Shown here: piece after piece, positions 1 through 11,500 of the stretch
Layout: each line of letters starts with the position of its first letter
Numbering within the stretch: position 1 is the first letter of the stretch
Assembly (NCBI GenBank): GCA_029204225.1
Contig: CM055095.1
Span: forward strand, 44,171,184 to 44,235,183
Length of the DNA: 64,000 nucleotides
Direction of reading: 5' to 3'
Origin: Diphasiastrum complanatum
Lineage: Eukaryota; Streptophyta; Lycopodiopsida; Lycopodiales; Lycopodiaceae
Notes under the pieces: model-generated
Told to the model about the DNA's origin: nothing
The model's database searches: none
The model's input: only the letters and a program-made list of their open reading frames with translations
Position numbers and translations under genes: made by a program

Positions 1-466
1 TAGGGTAAATCTGAAAATAAGTATCAAGCTTTGCAAACCAATTCTCTAACAAGTTCCCGTCAGAGGAACCAGAATAGGTGGCAAGCTGTACCCGATCACA
101 AAAATCTCGAGCAAAATGTGGCTCAGGAGCTAGATGTCGTGGAAAATGTGACTCAGGAGCTGTAGGACGTGGAAAACCGGGTGGTGGGTTAGGTGGAAAA
201 TGAGGCCCACCGCCAAAGGAAGTAGACGAGCATGGAAGTCCAAATGGAGACCCAAATGATGAATGAACAGGGGCTTTGCCAGGTCCATGTGGCTGTAAGG
301 AATCAATCTGTGACTGCATAGTGGCAAAGCCGGTCTGTAGAGTGGTAAAACCGGTCATCATTTGGTCGAAACGACTACTGAGGAGAGTAAGAGAGTCACG
401 CATATCAGCAAACTGTTCATCTAAAGGTCCGGAATGACTCGCAGGTGTAGTGGGTGAGCTAGCCAT
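1..466 (-). CDS. Ty3/gypsy-like Gag N-terminal part, cut by window edge
   Basis: An open frame of 155 codons runs without a stop from the ATG at 466-464 to the left window edge. The protein starts MASSPTTPASHSG. It has a hydrophilic N-terminus, then a Pro/Phe/His-rich middle with repeated APE-HF motifs, then an ATYSGSSDGNLLENWF stretch followed by KLDTYFQIYP. That last part resembles the start of the retrotransposon Gag domain of Ty3/gypsy elements, where a short F/Y-x-G motif is followed by a conserved Trp and an aromatic pair. Gag would form the virus-like particle that packages element RNA. A leader, primer site and LTR follow at 467-1731 in the order expected for a minus-strand element. 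The family call is inference from the motif; the frame and element order are seen directly. Confidence 0.7.
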   Translation of the reverse strand, partial: MASSPTTPASHSGPLDEQFADMRDSLTLLSSRFDQMMTGFTTLQTGFATMQSQIDSLQPHGPGKAPVHSSFGSPFGLPCSSTSFGGGPHFPPNPPPGFPRPTAPESHFPRHLAPEPHFARDFCDRVQLATYSGSSDGNLLENWFAKLDTYFQIYP

Positions 467-1471
467 GAGGAAGAAAAAGTAAGCGAGAAAAGAAATGTGC
501 TAAACAATTGGACGAACTGAAGGAGAGGACATAAGTCGTCACAACAGGCACGCCAATGAAAAGACACAATAGAACTCGCGATGTAAGATGAACGGAAAGG
601 ACAACTAAGTAAGAAATACCTCGTAACCGCAACCGGAAGTGAGCTGAAAAATAGCGGCGATATGTCGAGGTACCGGGCAGCCTCCAAAAAAGATGCTAAG
701 GGCCCGACAACGTGGAGTAAACGGTGGGTAAAAGTATGGGAAACAATAATGGACTATGGGGCTGGAAAGGGAGCAGCCAAGGAAAGGAAGTGATAACAAA
801 AAGGAGGTATGGGCAGCGAGGAAACAAGGCTGAAAAATCAGAGATCGCCCTTCAAGGGTAAAAAAAAGTTTGCGATAAAGACGAGGAGCAATCCCGATGC
901 GCGATGAAGTTGGGTGGGAGTGGCTTTCTAAGCATCAAGGCGTGTTTGTATTGTCCGGGGTAGGGTTGCGAACACAGACAGCAGTGTAGGAGGGTGAGCT
1001 GAAATTGAGGCGGATGTAGGGCGCCAGCTATGGTGGAGTGTGGGCGTCCAAGAGAGGTAGTAAACGGCAAAAGAAAATTGGATCAAAAAGATGGGTTGGT
1101 AGGGCGCTAGGAGTGGCTGATGGAAGGTGGCGAATAGGGGTAGCAAAAAGCGGAAATTTTCAGCAAAGGAAGGAGCAGTAGGGCGCTGGTCAACAAGCAT
1201 GAGGGCGCCCAATAGGGCAGCAAATAGGAGGCAGTAGGGCGCCCAAAATAGGGGAGGAAAAAGGCTGAAAATGCAGCAGTAGGCAGCCAGCAAGAGGGCG
1301 CTAGAAATGGGCAGCAAGTGGGCGCCTGTCCTCCTCCGATCCGTCGTGAAAATCTGCAAGACAAGTGTGGAGAAATGCTGAAGATCCGGCTGAAAAATGG
1401 TGAAGATCCAAGCTGAAGATGGGCGCCCTCCTGTGAGAGAAAAATCTGCTCAATGGAGATGCTCAGGAAAG
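467..1471 (-). other. Untranslated leader of the gypsy-like element
   Basis: About 1 kb separates the primer site from the gag ATG. Short minus-strand ORFs here are Pro/Leu/Phe-rich and look fortuitous. At least eight copies of GGGCGC occur between about 1019 and 1425, several inside a longer CAGTAGGGCGC context. Long leaders are usual in plant gypsy elements and carry packaging and translation signals, but no specific function can be assigned. Confidence 0.5.
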
Positions 1472-1484
1472 TGATCTGATACCA
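1472..1484 (-). other. Primer binding site, initiator-Met tRNA type
   Basis: On the minus strand the sequence is TGGTATCAGATCA, immediately next to the LTR end. TGGTATCAGA is complementary to the 3' end of plant initiator-methionine tRNA, the usual primer of plant LTR retrotransposons. It fixes the element's orientation and its LTR boundary. Confidence 0.8.
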
Positions 1485-1731
1485 TGTTATGAACGTAGCC
1501 ACGGCTGATCTAGATTTAGTCTATGAAAGCATCACATAAGCAAGACGAAAGCAGGAGAGAGAAAGCTTAAAGAGACTAAAGAAGGAGATCATATCATAAA
1601 CCAAGTAACAAATGACACAAAATCCCTACTTATAGCCAAGAGGAAGCCCTAAAAGGAAGCTTCCAGTGGCTAGGGCCAAACTGAGAGGGAAAATAGTGCG
1701 CCCTCCAAGAAGGCCCCCACTCTCAGTAACA
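1485..1731 (-). repeat. LTR of the gypsy-like element
   Basis: This 247-bp segment starts TGTTATGAAC and ends CTCAGTAACA, so it has matching TGTTA/TAACA ends and the canonical TG...CA termini. It directly abuts the primer site. The minus strand contains CTATAAG at 1635-1629, a plausible LTR promoter. As this is the 5' LTR of a minus-strand element, the rest of the element lies left of the window, and the target-site duplication cannot be tested. Confidence 0.75.
1629..1635 (-). promoter_or_regulatory. TATA-like box in the LTR
   Basis: CTATAAG on the minus strand lies about 145 nt before the inner LTR end, where the U3/R boundary of a short plant LTR would be. It would drive transcription toward lower coordinates into the leader and gag. 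Confidence 0.45.
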
Positions 1732-1753
1732 TGACCAAATAACCAATATAGTG

Positions 1754-1890
1754 AATCATAGGGCCCAAGGCCAATAATATGGTCTAAATGTCAATAATAG
1801 GGCCCAAGGCCAACCATATAGTCTAAATGTCAGATAATGAATAAAAAAGGGCCCAAAGCCTGCCTATGCATAAAGTAAAGTAAATGTAAA
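1754..1890. repeat. Short tandem repeat of about 45 bp
   Basis: Two clear copies and one degraded copy of a unit with the core AGGGCCCAAGGCCAA...TCTAAATG follow one another just outside the LTR. No coding content is seen. Confidence 0.6.
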
Positions 1891-2140
1891 TGGACATGGC
1901 GAATGTAATGAGCCGAGTCCATAACTGGTGTATAAATCTCAAGTATCACGAAACATGGGTGAGCAGGTGGAGGGCAGGGAGTGTGGACTAGATTGGTAGG
2001 CAACGTTGACTCAATCTTCACCCTACGTACGACTCCATCTGTATCAACAGTACCATCACTATGGCTCGAAGGAACCGATGTGAGGGAAGTGGCAGCGATG
2101 ATAGATTCTGGAGCGTTGATGGAGAGCAAGTTGTCAGTAG

Positions 2141-2330
2141 CGCTGATGGACAGGGGGTCGCTGGTGGACAGGGGGTCGTTGGTGGGTGAATCTGCATTCA
2201 GCGATGTGGAGGGAGGGATCTGGACCAGCGATGTGGAGGGATGCTGGACCAGCGATGGGGTAGATGAGGTGGTGAGCGATGTGGAGGGAGGGACCAGCGA
2301 TGAAGAGGTGGTGAGCGAGACCAGCAATGA
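2141..2330. repeat. GCGATGTGGAGGG minisatellite
   Basis: The unit GCGATG(T)GGAGGGAGGGA(CC/TC) recurs irregularly. Long ORFs on both strands here (an acidic 157-aa one on plus, a Ser/Thr/Pro-rich 219-aa one on minus) follow from the repeat lacking stop codons. Neither resembles a known protein. Confidence 0.55.
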
Positions 2331-2486
2331 AGGAGGGGCCATCGGTGGAGGAGAAGGTTGGGCCAACGCTGAGGGAGCGTGGACACGGGCAGATGTGCGT
2401 GGGGGGGGGGGGGAGCATGGGCTCCCCTTCCCTTTTTTGGCCATAGACAGCTGAAGGAACACCCGCTGCAGATTAGGCGCCATCTC

Positions 2487-2489
<3 letters not shown>

Positions 2490-2538
<49 letters not shown>

Positions 2539-2660
2539 TGACTCGTATGTTGTGTGTGTGTGTGTGTGTGTGAGTGAGGTAGAGGGAGTGTGTGTGTGTG
2601 AGAGAGAGAAGAGAGGGAGAGTGTGTGTGACGTGTGTGTGTGTGTGAAAGAGAGGGAGTG

Positions 2661-2716
<56 letters not shown>

Positions 2717-2875
2717 GAGGGAGTGTGTGCGTGTGAAAGAGAGGAAGAGTGCGTATGAGTGAGAGGAGAGGGAGAGTGAGTGAGTGAGTAAGTGTGTGTC
2801 ACTTGTGTGTGTGCGTGTGTATGTGTGTGAAAGAGAGCGAGAGAGAGTGTGTGTGTGTGTGTGAGAGGGAGAGTG
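2490..2875. repeat. Compound GA/GT microsatellite
   Basis: A (GA)n run of about 46 bp is followed by alternating GTGTGT and GAGAGA blocks to about 2875. It lies just upstream of the hAT pseudogene. ORFs over it are low-complexity artefacts. Confidence 0.9.
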
Positions 2876-2970
2876 AGGTTAGAGCTTAGGTTTTAGAAAT
2901 TAGGATTAGTTTTTAATTTAAAGTTTGAATTTCATACTATTGCTTTGTTGACACTAGATAGCTATTAGCT

Positions 2971-5900
2971 ATGCTCAGACAATGGGATCCTTTATGGGAT
3001 CAAGTCACCCTTAATTCAGGTTATGGCACGTCAGGAAGAAGTGGACTTGCAAGTATTGCGGGAATACTTATGGAGGTGGCCCCGTTCGAATAAGTGCGCA
3101 TCTTTTACGTCTCCGAGGATACGAGATCACTATTTGCACTCAAGCACCAGAGTCACTAAGGATTGCCGGGATTGGGGACGACTCTCATGCTACTACTTCA
3201 GCCACAGGTGATTCTTGTTTGATCTAAAGCTAAAATTTCAAAGTTCACTCTATAGTTTGATTACTAATGAGTAATTAGTGACTATAATTTATTAGCATCT
3301 ATGACTCTGAGTCTGTGTCATGTGACCTGTGACCCACTGACCTGTCAGATGTCTATGTTTGTCATGATTCATTGAATCCATTAAGGTTTAAACTTTAAAC
3401 ATTTGCATTGTGGCATGTGCACCATTATTGTTACAGGTGCGGCAGAGCGCCGAAATTCCACATCACAGTCGTCACCTATAGCCGGCACTAGCTCCGCTGC
3501 AGTACCCATTTCATTTTCTTCTGGAGAGACTCCTACAATGCCAGTAGGTGGGGCGGGCAGTAGTGCTGTTGGTAGGGCTGGAGTTGTTGGGGGACGGGGT
3601 CGGGGACATGTGAGAGGCAGGGATGTTTATGTGGCAGCAGTCGCATAGGGATGCAGTTGTTGCTACTGTTAGGAGGTGCTTTTACTTGTGCGACCTCCCC
3701 TTTCATTTGGCTATGACCCCTGCATGGAGGGATATGATGCGAGTAGTATCTCGTATCGGTGTTAAGTGGGAGGGCCCGACCATGGAGCAGTTGAGGACGA
3801 GAGAGCTACATGCTGAGCGGCAGTCCGTGGATAATGACCTACAGCCCATTAGGAAGTCATGAGCGAGGTATACCTTACATCTTCAAAACCTTTGCACTTA
3901 CTACTTTCAAGTTTCAATTTACAAATTTGCAAGTTAGTTAAAAGGAGTCAACTTTCAAATTTCAACTTTATTTGACTCTTTGGTGTTCAATGCTGAGTGC
4001 TCACTGCTCTAGCTGGTAGGTTGTAACCTAGTAGCCTGAGGCCTGCAAGTTACTCGATAGTTGAAACTATTGTCGAATGTTCTAGGTATGGATGCACCAT
4101 ACTATCAAATGGTTGGACAGATGCAAGGAGGCGCCATATTGTGAATATATCGGTGCCTTCTTGCATGGGCAACATGTTTTTGAGGTCCATTGATACGTCA
4201 GAGCCAGTCATGGAATTGGATGGCAAGAGATTGTTTGACTACATCTCACAGACCATTGAGGAGGTCGGAAAAGAAAATGTTGTCCAAGTATGCACTTGCC
4301 ACTTTCAAGTTTCAACATTGAGCTTTGAAGTTACATTTTGTGAATCGTTATTATTGTTTTAAATGTTGCAATTTGCATTTGCCATTTAGGCAATTACAAT
4401 TTTTTGCGAATTTCGACATTCGTTGTGACTTGTTTGAACTTTGCAGATTCCAGAATGCTCAATGTTGAATGTTCATGAGATTCAACTTTGTCAGAATTCC
4501 AATGCAAGTTGTCACGGACAACGTATCCAATTGTGTTGCCATGGGGAAGCTCGTGAATGAGAGGTACCCTTGGATTTCCTGAACTCCATGTGCAGCACAC
4601 TGCCTTGACCTCCTGGTTGAAGACATTACGAGATTACCCTAGGTCAAGGAGGTTGTAGACATGGCACAATTCTTGGTGAGATTGTCACCAAGAGACAGAG
4701 GGTCTTGAGCATGTTCAGGTCCCATTCCAGCTTGGATCTCTTGAGGCCTGCCCCCACTAGGTAACCAAGTTCCAACCTGTTTCCAATTTTTTGATTTGCA
4801 ATTTTGTTTTAGCTCAAGTCTCAATGCTCATGGAGTTTGAATTTCGCTATAGTCTGCTGCCTATGACCAATTACCATTCTTATTTCATCCTAGGTTTGCC
4901 TATATGTTCCTTGTTTTGGAGCGGCTCATAAAAGTGCATGCAAGCCCAAGGCAAATGGTTGTTTCAAACCATTGGGCAGAGTGGGGCCCATCACGAAAGG
5001 CCAGGGCCAAAAGATTTGAGGCGACCGTGATGGGGACTGCATTTGGGATGATGCATGCGCCATTATCATATCCATGCAGCCTATCTATAGTGTGTTGCAC
5101 CTTACTGATAAAGAGGGTTACACTCTTCTCTATGAGTTTATGGATAGGTTGGGAGAGCAGCTTCAAAGTTGCACTAGGTATATTACTACGTTGAAAGTTG
5201 ATTCTTAATTGAACATTCATGATTAGTTAATAGTAATGAATATTTGCAAATTTGATATTCATGATCGGAATCAGGGTTCTTGAAACTTGAATATTCAAAC
5301 TTCACTCCTGATTATTTGCAGGCTAGAAGAAATAAGGGGCCTGTTTCTAGACAGGTGGCAGTGGTTCCATCAACCTCTGCATGTCGTGGCTTGCTTGCTT
5401 CATCCACTATGGAAGAAGGAAGATCGATTCCATGATCGAGAGCTCAGGCAGGGATGGCATTCCTACGTCTCCTCTGTCTACCCTGATCCTAGGGATCAAG
5501 ATGCACTCATGGATGACTTGAATTTATTCAAGTATGTAATTAGTAATTACAAGCTCCTAGCTAGCAATACATACTTGGCCGTTATAAATTATTACTTGCC
5601 ACTTGGTGCCATCATGAATCATGATTCAAATTTCATCTATGTAGTATGTACTGAAGTCTAAGTTAGTAGTAAGCATTTAGTATTTACTATTTTGAAGGGT
5701 GATAAATGTTGAATGTTGAATGTTCAGGACCGAGCACCTCGATTTCAGTCGTGCAGCTGCCATGCTGAGGGGAGGGCAATTGTGCCATGTTTCATGGTGG
5801 ATGAAGTATGTGAATGATGTTCCCAAGTTGCAAAAACTTGCCATCCGCGTCCTCTCACAAGATTGCGCAGCAGTTGCATGCGAGAGAAATTGGAGTGTGT

Positions 5901-6610
5901 TCTCTCTGATTCATACGAAGAGGAGGAACAGACTTTCTACTGCGCAGCTAGAGAGGTTGGTGTACCTGCATGCCAACCTACGGCTTCTGAAGAAGCTAAG
6001 GGAGACCGAGGAGCCCACACAAGTAATCTGAATTCTAATTTATGTAGAGTGACGAGTCTACCATGATCTGTCTGGAGTTTGGACTAAGTACCTTTAGGCT
6101 TCAAGTTTCAACGTTAAACGTTTAAATTTGCTATTTTTTGTGGAATCGATTAACAGTACTGAGAATCAAGATCTTGGTTTAATTCCATAGGAAAATCTCG
6201 ATGACATCGATGTGGCAAGGGTTCTAGACTTGCCACCAAGAACACAAGAGGTCCGGATGTCTATAATTTACTCCATCGGCCTTATTAGCTACAGGTTGAT
6301 TTCAATGCCCGACTCCCCGATTCACTGCTTTATATCAGTACTTTGTAGATATACTAGATACTAGATTGTAAATTGTAATTTTTAAGTTAGAAGTAATGTC
6401 AATCCTAAGTCTTGATTCCAATTTCCTTGTGTGCACTACGCAAGGCCTACCACTCGAGCTGCTGCAGCACGTAGGACCAGGAGCGCAGCAAAGGGTCTAA
6501 GCCATCCAGCAGTCTCAAACACCTCTGAGAGTCCCTCTGACTCAGATGAGGAATCCGCCACTGAGGGTGAGGATGAGGATGAGGATGATGAGGATACAGG
6601 GCACCTAAAC
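2971..6610 (+). pseudogene. hAT transposase gene, decayed, intron-bearing
   Basis: Domains appear in hAT order. First comes a BED zinc finger at 3024-3206 (WTCKYCG, then H and C ligands). A DUF659-like core at 4087-4288 reads NGWTDARRR, then SIDTS and EEVGKENVVQ. The next block holds TPCAAHCLDLL near 4580-4620, followed by FLVLERL and a PLHVV segment. The C-terminal dimerisation domain at 5720-6031 is well kept (ACERNWSVFSLIHTKRRNRL). An acidic Asp/Glu tail follows at 6431-6600. Intron-like GT...AG gaps separate the blocks, for example 3208-3436 and about 4289-4446. Two in-frame stops sit where Trp is expected (about 4580 and 4639), both explained by G-to-A change. The DPLWDQVT motif just before the BED finger is in another frame. 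hAT proteins cut and paste DNA transposons; this copy cannot make a full protein. Terminal repeats were not identified. Confidence 0.85.
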
Positions 6611-6790
6611 ATAAAATGCTCCTCAAACTCCACCTCATCCAAAGAGCAAATTTGGCAAATCCACTCCTCTCTCGGAATACTGTGGAACCTCCCAGTTTTG
6701 ATAGCCAGCTGATGCGATGATACACGGAGTTGTCCGAATGTAAATCTGAGGTTCTGTGATAATTCTGAGTCCAAATAATGTGGTAAAATT
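6604..6790 (-). pseudogene. LINE-like C-terminal zinc-finger fragment
   Basis: On the minus strand a frame reads SQNLRFTFGQLRVSSHQL, then GRFHSIPREEWICQIC and EEHFMFRCP. The pattern of a basic L-R-x-S-x-H stretch, a C-x2-C pair, then H-F and a final Cys matches the small zinc-binding tail found after the reverse transcriptase of some non-LTR retrotransposons. Only about 60 residues are present. It stops at the acidic tail of the hAT pseudogene, which is read on the other strand. The family call is tentative. Confidence 0.5.
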
Positions 6791-6899
6791 GGGAACCCTG
6801 CTATGTCTAGCTCAATGAAATGAGTCTTGGGTCAAACCCACAGTTGTCGTCTCCATGTACGATCAAGATATGCCCGATATAAGAAGCATTTGAAATACT

Positions 6900-7046
6900 G
6901 GTGAGTACCTGAGCAATGTTTCATGCGGTCATTCTGCACGTCGTTTCGAAACACATTTGAAATGCGTATGAAACGGCTGGTTCAGGTTCGAAACGAGAAA
7001 TTTTTTAAGGGTTTTTTATTTTTTGAAAATGTGTTTTTAAGGGTTT
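6900..7046. other. Non-coding stretch rich in small palindromes
   Basis: GTTTCGAAAC near 6950 and GTTCGAAACG near 6986 flank a GAAACG motif, giving several short self-complementary segments. They may be remains of transposon ends beyond the hAT gene. Nothing else is recognised. Confidence 0.3.
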
Positions 7047-7343
7047 TTGGGGTTTACACATGTCATAGGAAGTCTAGTACCAAGTAGATACATCCAATTT
7101 CATGAGAATGCTCTAGAGAATGCAATTTCAAGAGGAGAAACTGTGTATGGTGACTATGGTCACTTTCCTCAGTCAATTATTGATATTGTCATGGATAGGT
7201 TATTAGGTTGCGAGAATCTATTCATGCCCATTGCCAGTACAAAGCTTATGGCCCTTGAGAAATCATGCTCAAGTCACAAGTGCATACAAGAAGTATGCAA
7301 AGACACGAGTCACACGACCATCATCATCTTTAGAGTCTTGTAA
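7047..7343 (+). CDS. Unrecognised 98-aa ORF
   Basis: The ORF is normal in composition (GDYGHFPQSIIDIVMDRLLG in the middle) and not low-complexity, but it matches no family I recognise. It lies between the hAT remains and the last visible ATM exon, so it may be transposon-derived. Whether it is translated is unknown. Confidence 0.2.
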   Translation: MGFTHVIGSLVPSRYIQFHENALENAISRGETVYGDYGHFPQSIIDIVMDRLLGCENLFMPIASTKLMALEKSCSSHKCIQEVCKDTSHTTIIIFRVL

Positions 7344-7745
7344 CTTGTAAGTAGTAAGTACTAAGAGAACAAGAAGTTTAGCTCGTGAGGGTTTGCATGC
7401 CCATTTAGTAGGTACTTGATAACGTGTCAACAATCACACTTCTATGCATGCAACAAATCACAGTCTCAAACATCCAAGAACTTCAGGAAATTATAAATAG
7501 TAAAGTTATAAACTATACAATGTACTGACCAGTGACCACCGACAAATCACAAATTACAATTCAAGAGTCAAAAGTTTAAACTTTAGTCTTTAAAGTAAAA
7601 GCATAAATAACAAGAATGTCACGCGTGGCCTCAAAGCTCAAGCCTGAGACACCATGAGAGTCATATGTATAACTACTATGCTAGAGCCTAGAGTATGCCA
7701 CTGTCATCTATGCTGAGTATTGAGTGCCCCCCCCATCTAGGCTCT

Positions 7746-7840
7746 AGCTGCCCGCCTCGGACGTTGTAGTCGTGGAGGCACTGGCATGTCCTCACGCTCA
7801 AGGTCATCAGACTCACCCTCATAGAATGTTCGTCAACATA
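7746..7840 (-). pseudogene. Charged tail fragment resembling a hAT C-terminus
   Basis: The minus strand reads TFYEGESDDLEREDMPVP, then a PRRAARA tail and a stop. An acidic stretch followed by a basic end recalls C-terminal tails of BED-type hAT proteins. No transposase core is seen with it. The surrounding 7344-8521 stretch otherwise shows only short, unconvincing ORFs. Confidence 0.25.
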
Positions 7841-8521
7841 AGGAAGACAATTTGAATGCCATGCAACTATGCTCGGACCTACTAAAAATCTCAAATAGAA
7901 TGTTCAAAATGGTGGCGCCTTTGCAAGAACAAATTATGAAGGCTCAAAATGGTCATGTGGTAATTACAACATTTTGCAACCACCAGACCCAAGTGATTAT
8001 AACACTTTGCAACCACCACAACACCTTGCCCTTTATTACTTCTAGCTATTATCTCTATCTTTGTACTTCTTTTAAGTTTGGCACAAGTCCTTTGAGAGAA
8101 TTTATCATGTACTTGGTCTCTATTCAAAGTCGCATCTTGGTATCATGCAAGTAGGATAGCAAAGTAAGAAGCTTCAAACGAGAGAAATTTGCTAAGAGCA
8201 GGTGCTAATTGATCCTCTGGGTTGTTTGCTATTAAGCACATCAAAATAGACAAACAATCTTTAATTGTTTGATGGCGGACTTAAATGCAACTCGTATGGA
8301 AACATGAATGCACAATTACTTCAAAGCTACTATAAAAAGCCTTCATAAACAAATTACAATGAATAGTAGTGGTTATTTTTGTTTGAAAACCATATTATTC
8401 AAAAGTACCATTCTGACATAATTATCTACACATCTACAAGACAATAGTTTTCCATATAACTCTAACATTTCCAAATTATGGTTTTGATTGATTCCACACA
8501 GCATTATATTGACTTATTTAC

Positions 8522-11500
8522 CTCCATTGTGCATTGCTGCAAGTGTTTCTTGACAACAGCATTTGAGGCGGCTCTTCGCCAAAGAGCGCTCAATTCTTGT
8601 AAGCATCTGCATCACAAACTCAAATTGCAAATCTAAATTATCTACTTCTCTAAGCGACTTTAAAAGTTGCAGTAGGTCATAATATAGGAGCAAGGATGCC
8701 CAAAAAATTGAATAAGGTTTGATTATTTTTGCTTGCTCATTTTAAAATCAAGCTTGTGATATTGACTATACAATTGCAGGATGGCCAATATTTATACCTC
8801 AGGGTCCATATTGAGGATTGGAAAGCACGAGTATTAACTGCATCAGAAAAGAGTCTGCAGTTCAATAAATGCTCATGTCAAATTCATTTGGAAAATCGAA
8901 GTTAAATAACTACCACTACCACTACCACACCCATATCATACATCCTGGAGAGGGGAAAAAAAACTAAAATGTTGGCACTGGAGAGAAGATACCTTTCTAG
9001 GTTCAACGCAATCGCCTCTAACCAGCTAAACCAAGTTTCTCTAGCAAACTTGAACCCAAAGCGCCGAATTAAAAATGAAAATGCACTACACCTGCAACAT
9101 GCACGATGCAAGAGATAGTGACAATTTGTTCTCGAACCATTGTATGCGAGTTGAATGCATCAAAAACTCTTTGCAACAAAAGTTCATGATTGAAAAATTA
9201 AAGCTTTAATCTAAGAAAACAAAGCAAATAATCAATCTACCAAATGAAGGATCACATGCAAGCACATCATTAGAAGAATGAAAGTTGGACACAATACATC
9301 TCAATGTTTAAACTCCAATTGGAGTGACTAGTGTATCGTTGGGATGCACTGGTAGATTGAATGTCTTGTTCCAACGCCTAGATGAGGTAACACATGGAAT
9401 TTGAACATCTTGAATGAAAAAGACATGCACAATGCTAAACACCGGTATGAGCAAGTGGGTCAACTAAAAAACTGTAAACCCACAACTACGCAAGCAATGT
9501 ATAATAATATAGAGGATAACGTCCATAAGCATATCATAAAAAAAAATTGGAGTAGGTCAAAGTGCTTGAAGAAGCCAAGAATGTTCGAGACTTCATCTGT
9601 AAATCCATATTCAAATCATGACTTTGTGGGAGTTATCAACCGAGTGCCACATCAACAATTTAGAAGCTATTATAATCTAGTAACAAGATTTATCATTATT
9701 TATCAAAATGTAGACTATACACTAGTCCATTTGATCTTCTCATCCTCAATTCACATACTCGCAATGCACTTTCGCATATTGAACGACAAAACAGGCCCCC
9801 AAGTGCGTCATATAATGTAATTAATGAAGTCCTGGTCCTCCCTATGTCTAGAACAACTTGAGACTTGTGGAGTAGATAGGAGGAGACACGTCTCTAGGTA
9901 ACTTCATGTCTCTCATGTATCAATTTACAGTTCTCTAAGATCAATCTTTGTGTGTTCTCTCCCCTCCTCTCTCCTGAATGCATTTGTTGTGTGCCCTAAA
10001 CTTCAAAGTGGCGTCAAAGTAGAATATGAATAAAACCTACTAATCTAGAACCAACTAGATTTATTCTATGTCTAGAATAGAATAGGTACTAGGAAAAAGA
10101 GAGAGAACCACGTATAGTTATGCCGAAATCCGAGTTACTGAAATTCTTTATTGAGAATCTTAGTTCAGCCCTCATCTGGAGTTTCATGCCTCAATATTGG
10201 TGATAGCGAATGATGTGACAGAAGCTAAATTCTTGTTGCAGATTTTGCAACTAGGATAAACCAATGATACAGGAGTTGTTGACTATGGACAAAGTTGATC
10301 ATAAAATCTACACGTGTTTATTGATTTAAAAAGGCTTTCAAATAAGTTTAGTCCAAGGTACTCTTTAGATATTTTCAGAAAAATCCTCACCTTCAATATA
10401 GTTGGGTTCTGAAAACCACTTCAACCACCAATGACAAAAGGCAGAAGAGATGAAAAGGGAACAGATGGCTCGACTACCTATTTCAAAAATAAAGTTATGA
10501 AAAGACTCACTTTACAAAACGGCATGCAGCGGCAAGAGTGAGTGTCATATTTTCGAATCAAACAAGAAAGAGCTACATAAAAAGTTGTGATAACCTAGAT
10601 TATTCTTATTTGTCATTTGACATTAGAATGAATCTATTACGATAATGTTGTGATGGAATTTTCAAATACTTACAAGCATTATAAGATAATCTGTATCAAA
10701 TAAATAGTCTTGAGGAGATTCAAATCAAGTTGAATTGTGCGAAAAGAATATAGAGGATCAAATCGAGCTCTAGCCAAAGGATTTTAAAAAATCCTAAAAC
10801 ATTCCAAATTCAACAGATTTGGAAGTAATGGGGGAAGTTTTCAAGAACTTTGACTAATTAGAATTGACATTCGAATCCAAAATCATTTTGAATCAAATAA
10901 ATTCAAACCAAAAAATCCCAAACAGAGAGGTCATCTTGGCCCCTTAATACTGTGCATGAATGTGACGTGATGCAATGTAATATGCACAATACTTGTCATA
11001 CATTCAGTTAAATTTTCTTTCTACTACTTTATATGTTCTATTTTGACTTTAATTACAGGTATTTTTTTTTTGAGACATTACTATCTGTGGGTTGACTCTA
11101 ATTTTAAGGTTCTAGCCCAAAGGCGTGAAAGGTTATACAAACCTATTTTTTGGTAATCTTCTTGATCCCTTGGATTCCATGCAATGGTCTTTCGAACCTA
11201 TGTAGGAAACCCTCAGCAGAATTACAGTCTGTCGCTTTTAATCACTCGGCCACTAAACAAACATTCTCTGAAACAACTACATTTTTTAGATTTACAAGTA
11301 CATCACATAGATTGCACACGGGCGAGTACAAGCAATCATTCAGCCGCTTATTTGATCAGCTTATTATTATGCAATTGTTCCACAGTCGATTTATAAGCGT
11401 AGGCGAAACTCTCTTTGGTTCTAGAGGTCTATTGAGTTGCTTTTATCAGCCATCTATACTATCTTCTTATTTGATTCTGGCAACTTACCACAAAGAGTTC

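Noticed and set aside
928-1502. Pro/Leu/Phe-rich minus-strand ORFs of 131 and 143 codons
   Set aside because: They overlap the retroelement leader in different frames and have no gag or pol motif.
1830-2489. 219-aa Ser/Thr/Pro-rich minus-strand ORF and a 157-aa acidic plus-strand ORF over the same DNA
   Set aside because: Both arise from a minisatellite without stop codons; no conserved domain or splice context.
8155-8290. Possible thirteenth ATM exon on the minus strand (LMCLIANNPEDQLAPALSKF)
   Set aside because: The frame required by exon 12 (phase 0) meets a stop and I could not match it to ATM; it remains possible but unsupported.
11191-11253. A functional tRNA-Tyr gene
   Set aside because: The acceptor stem is absent on both sides, so a mature tRNA could not form.
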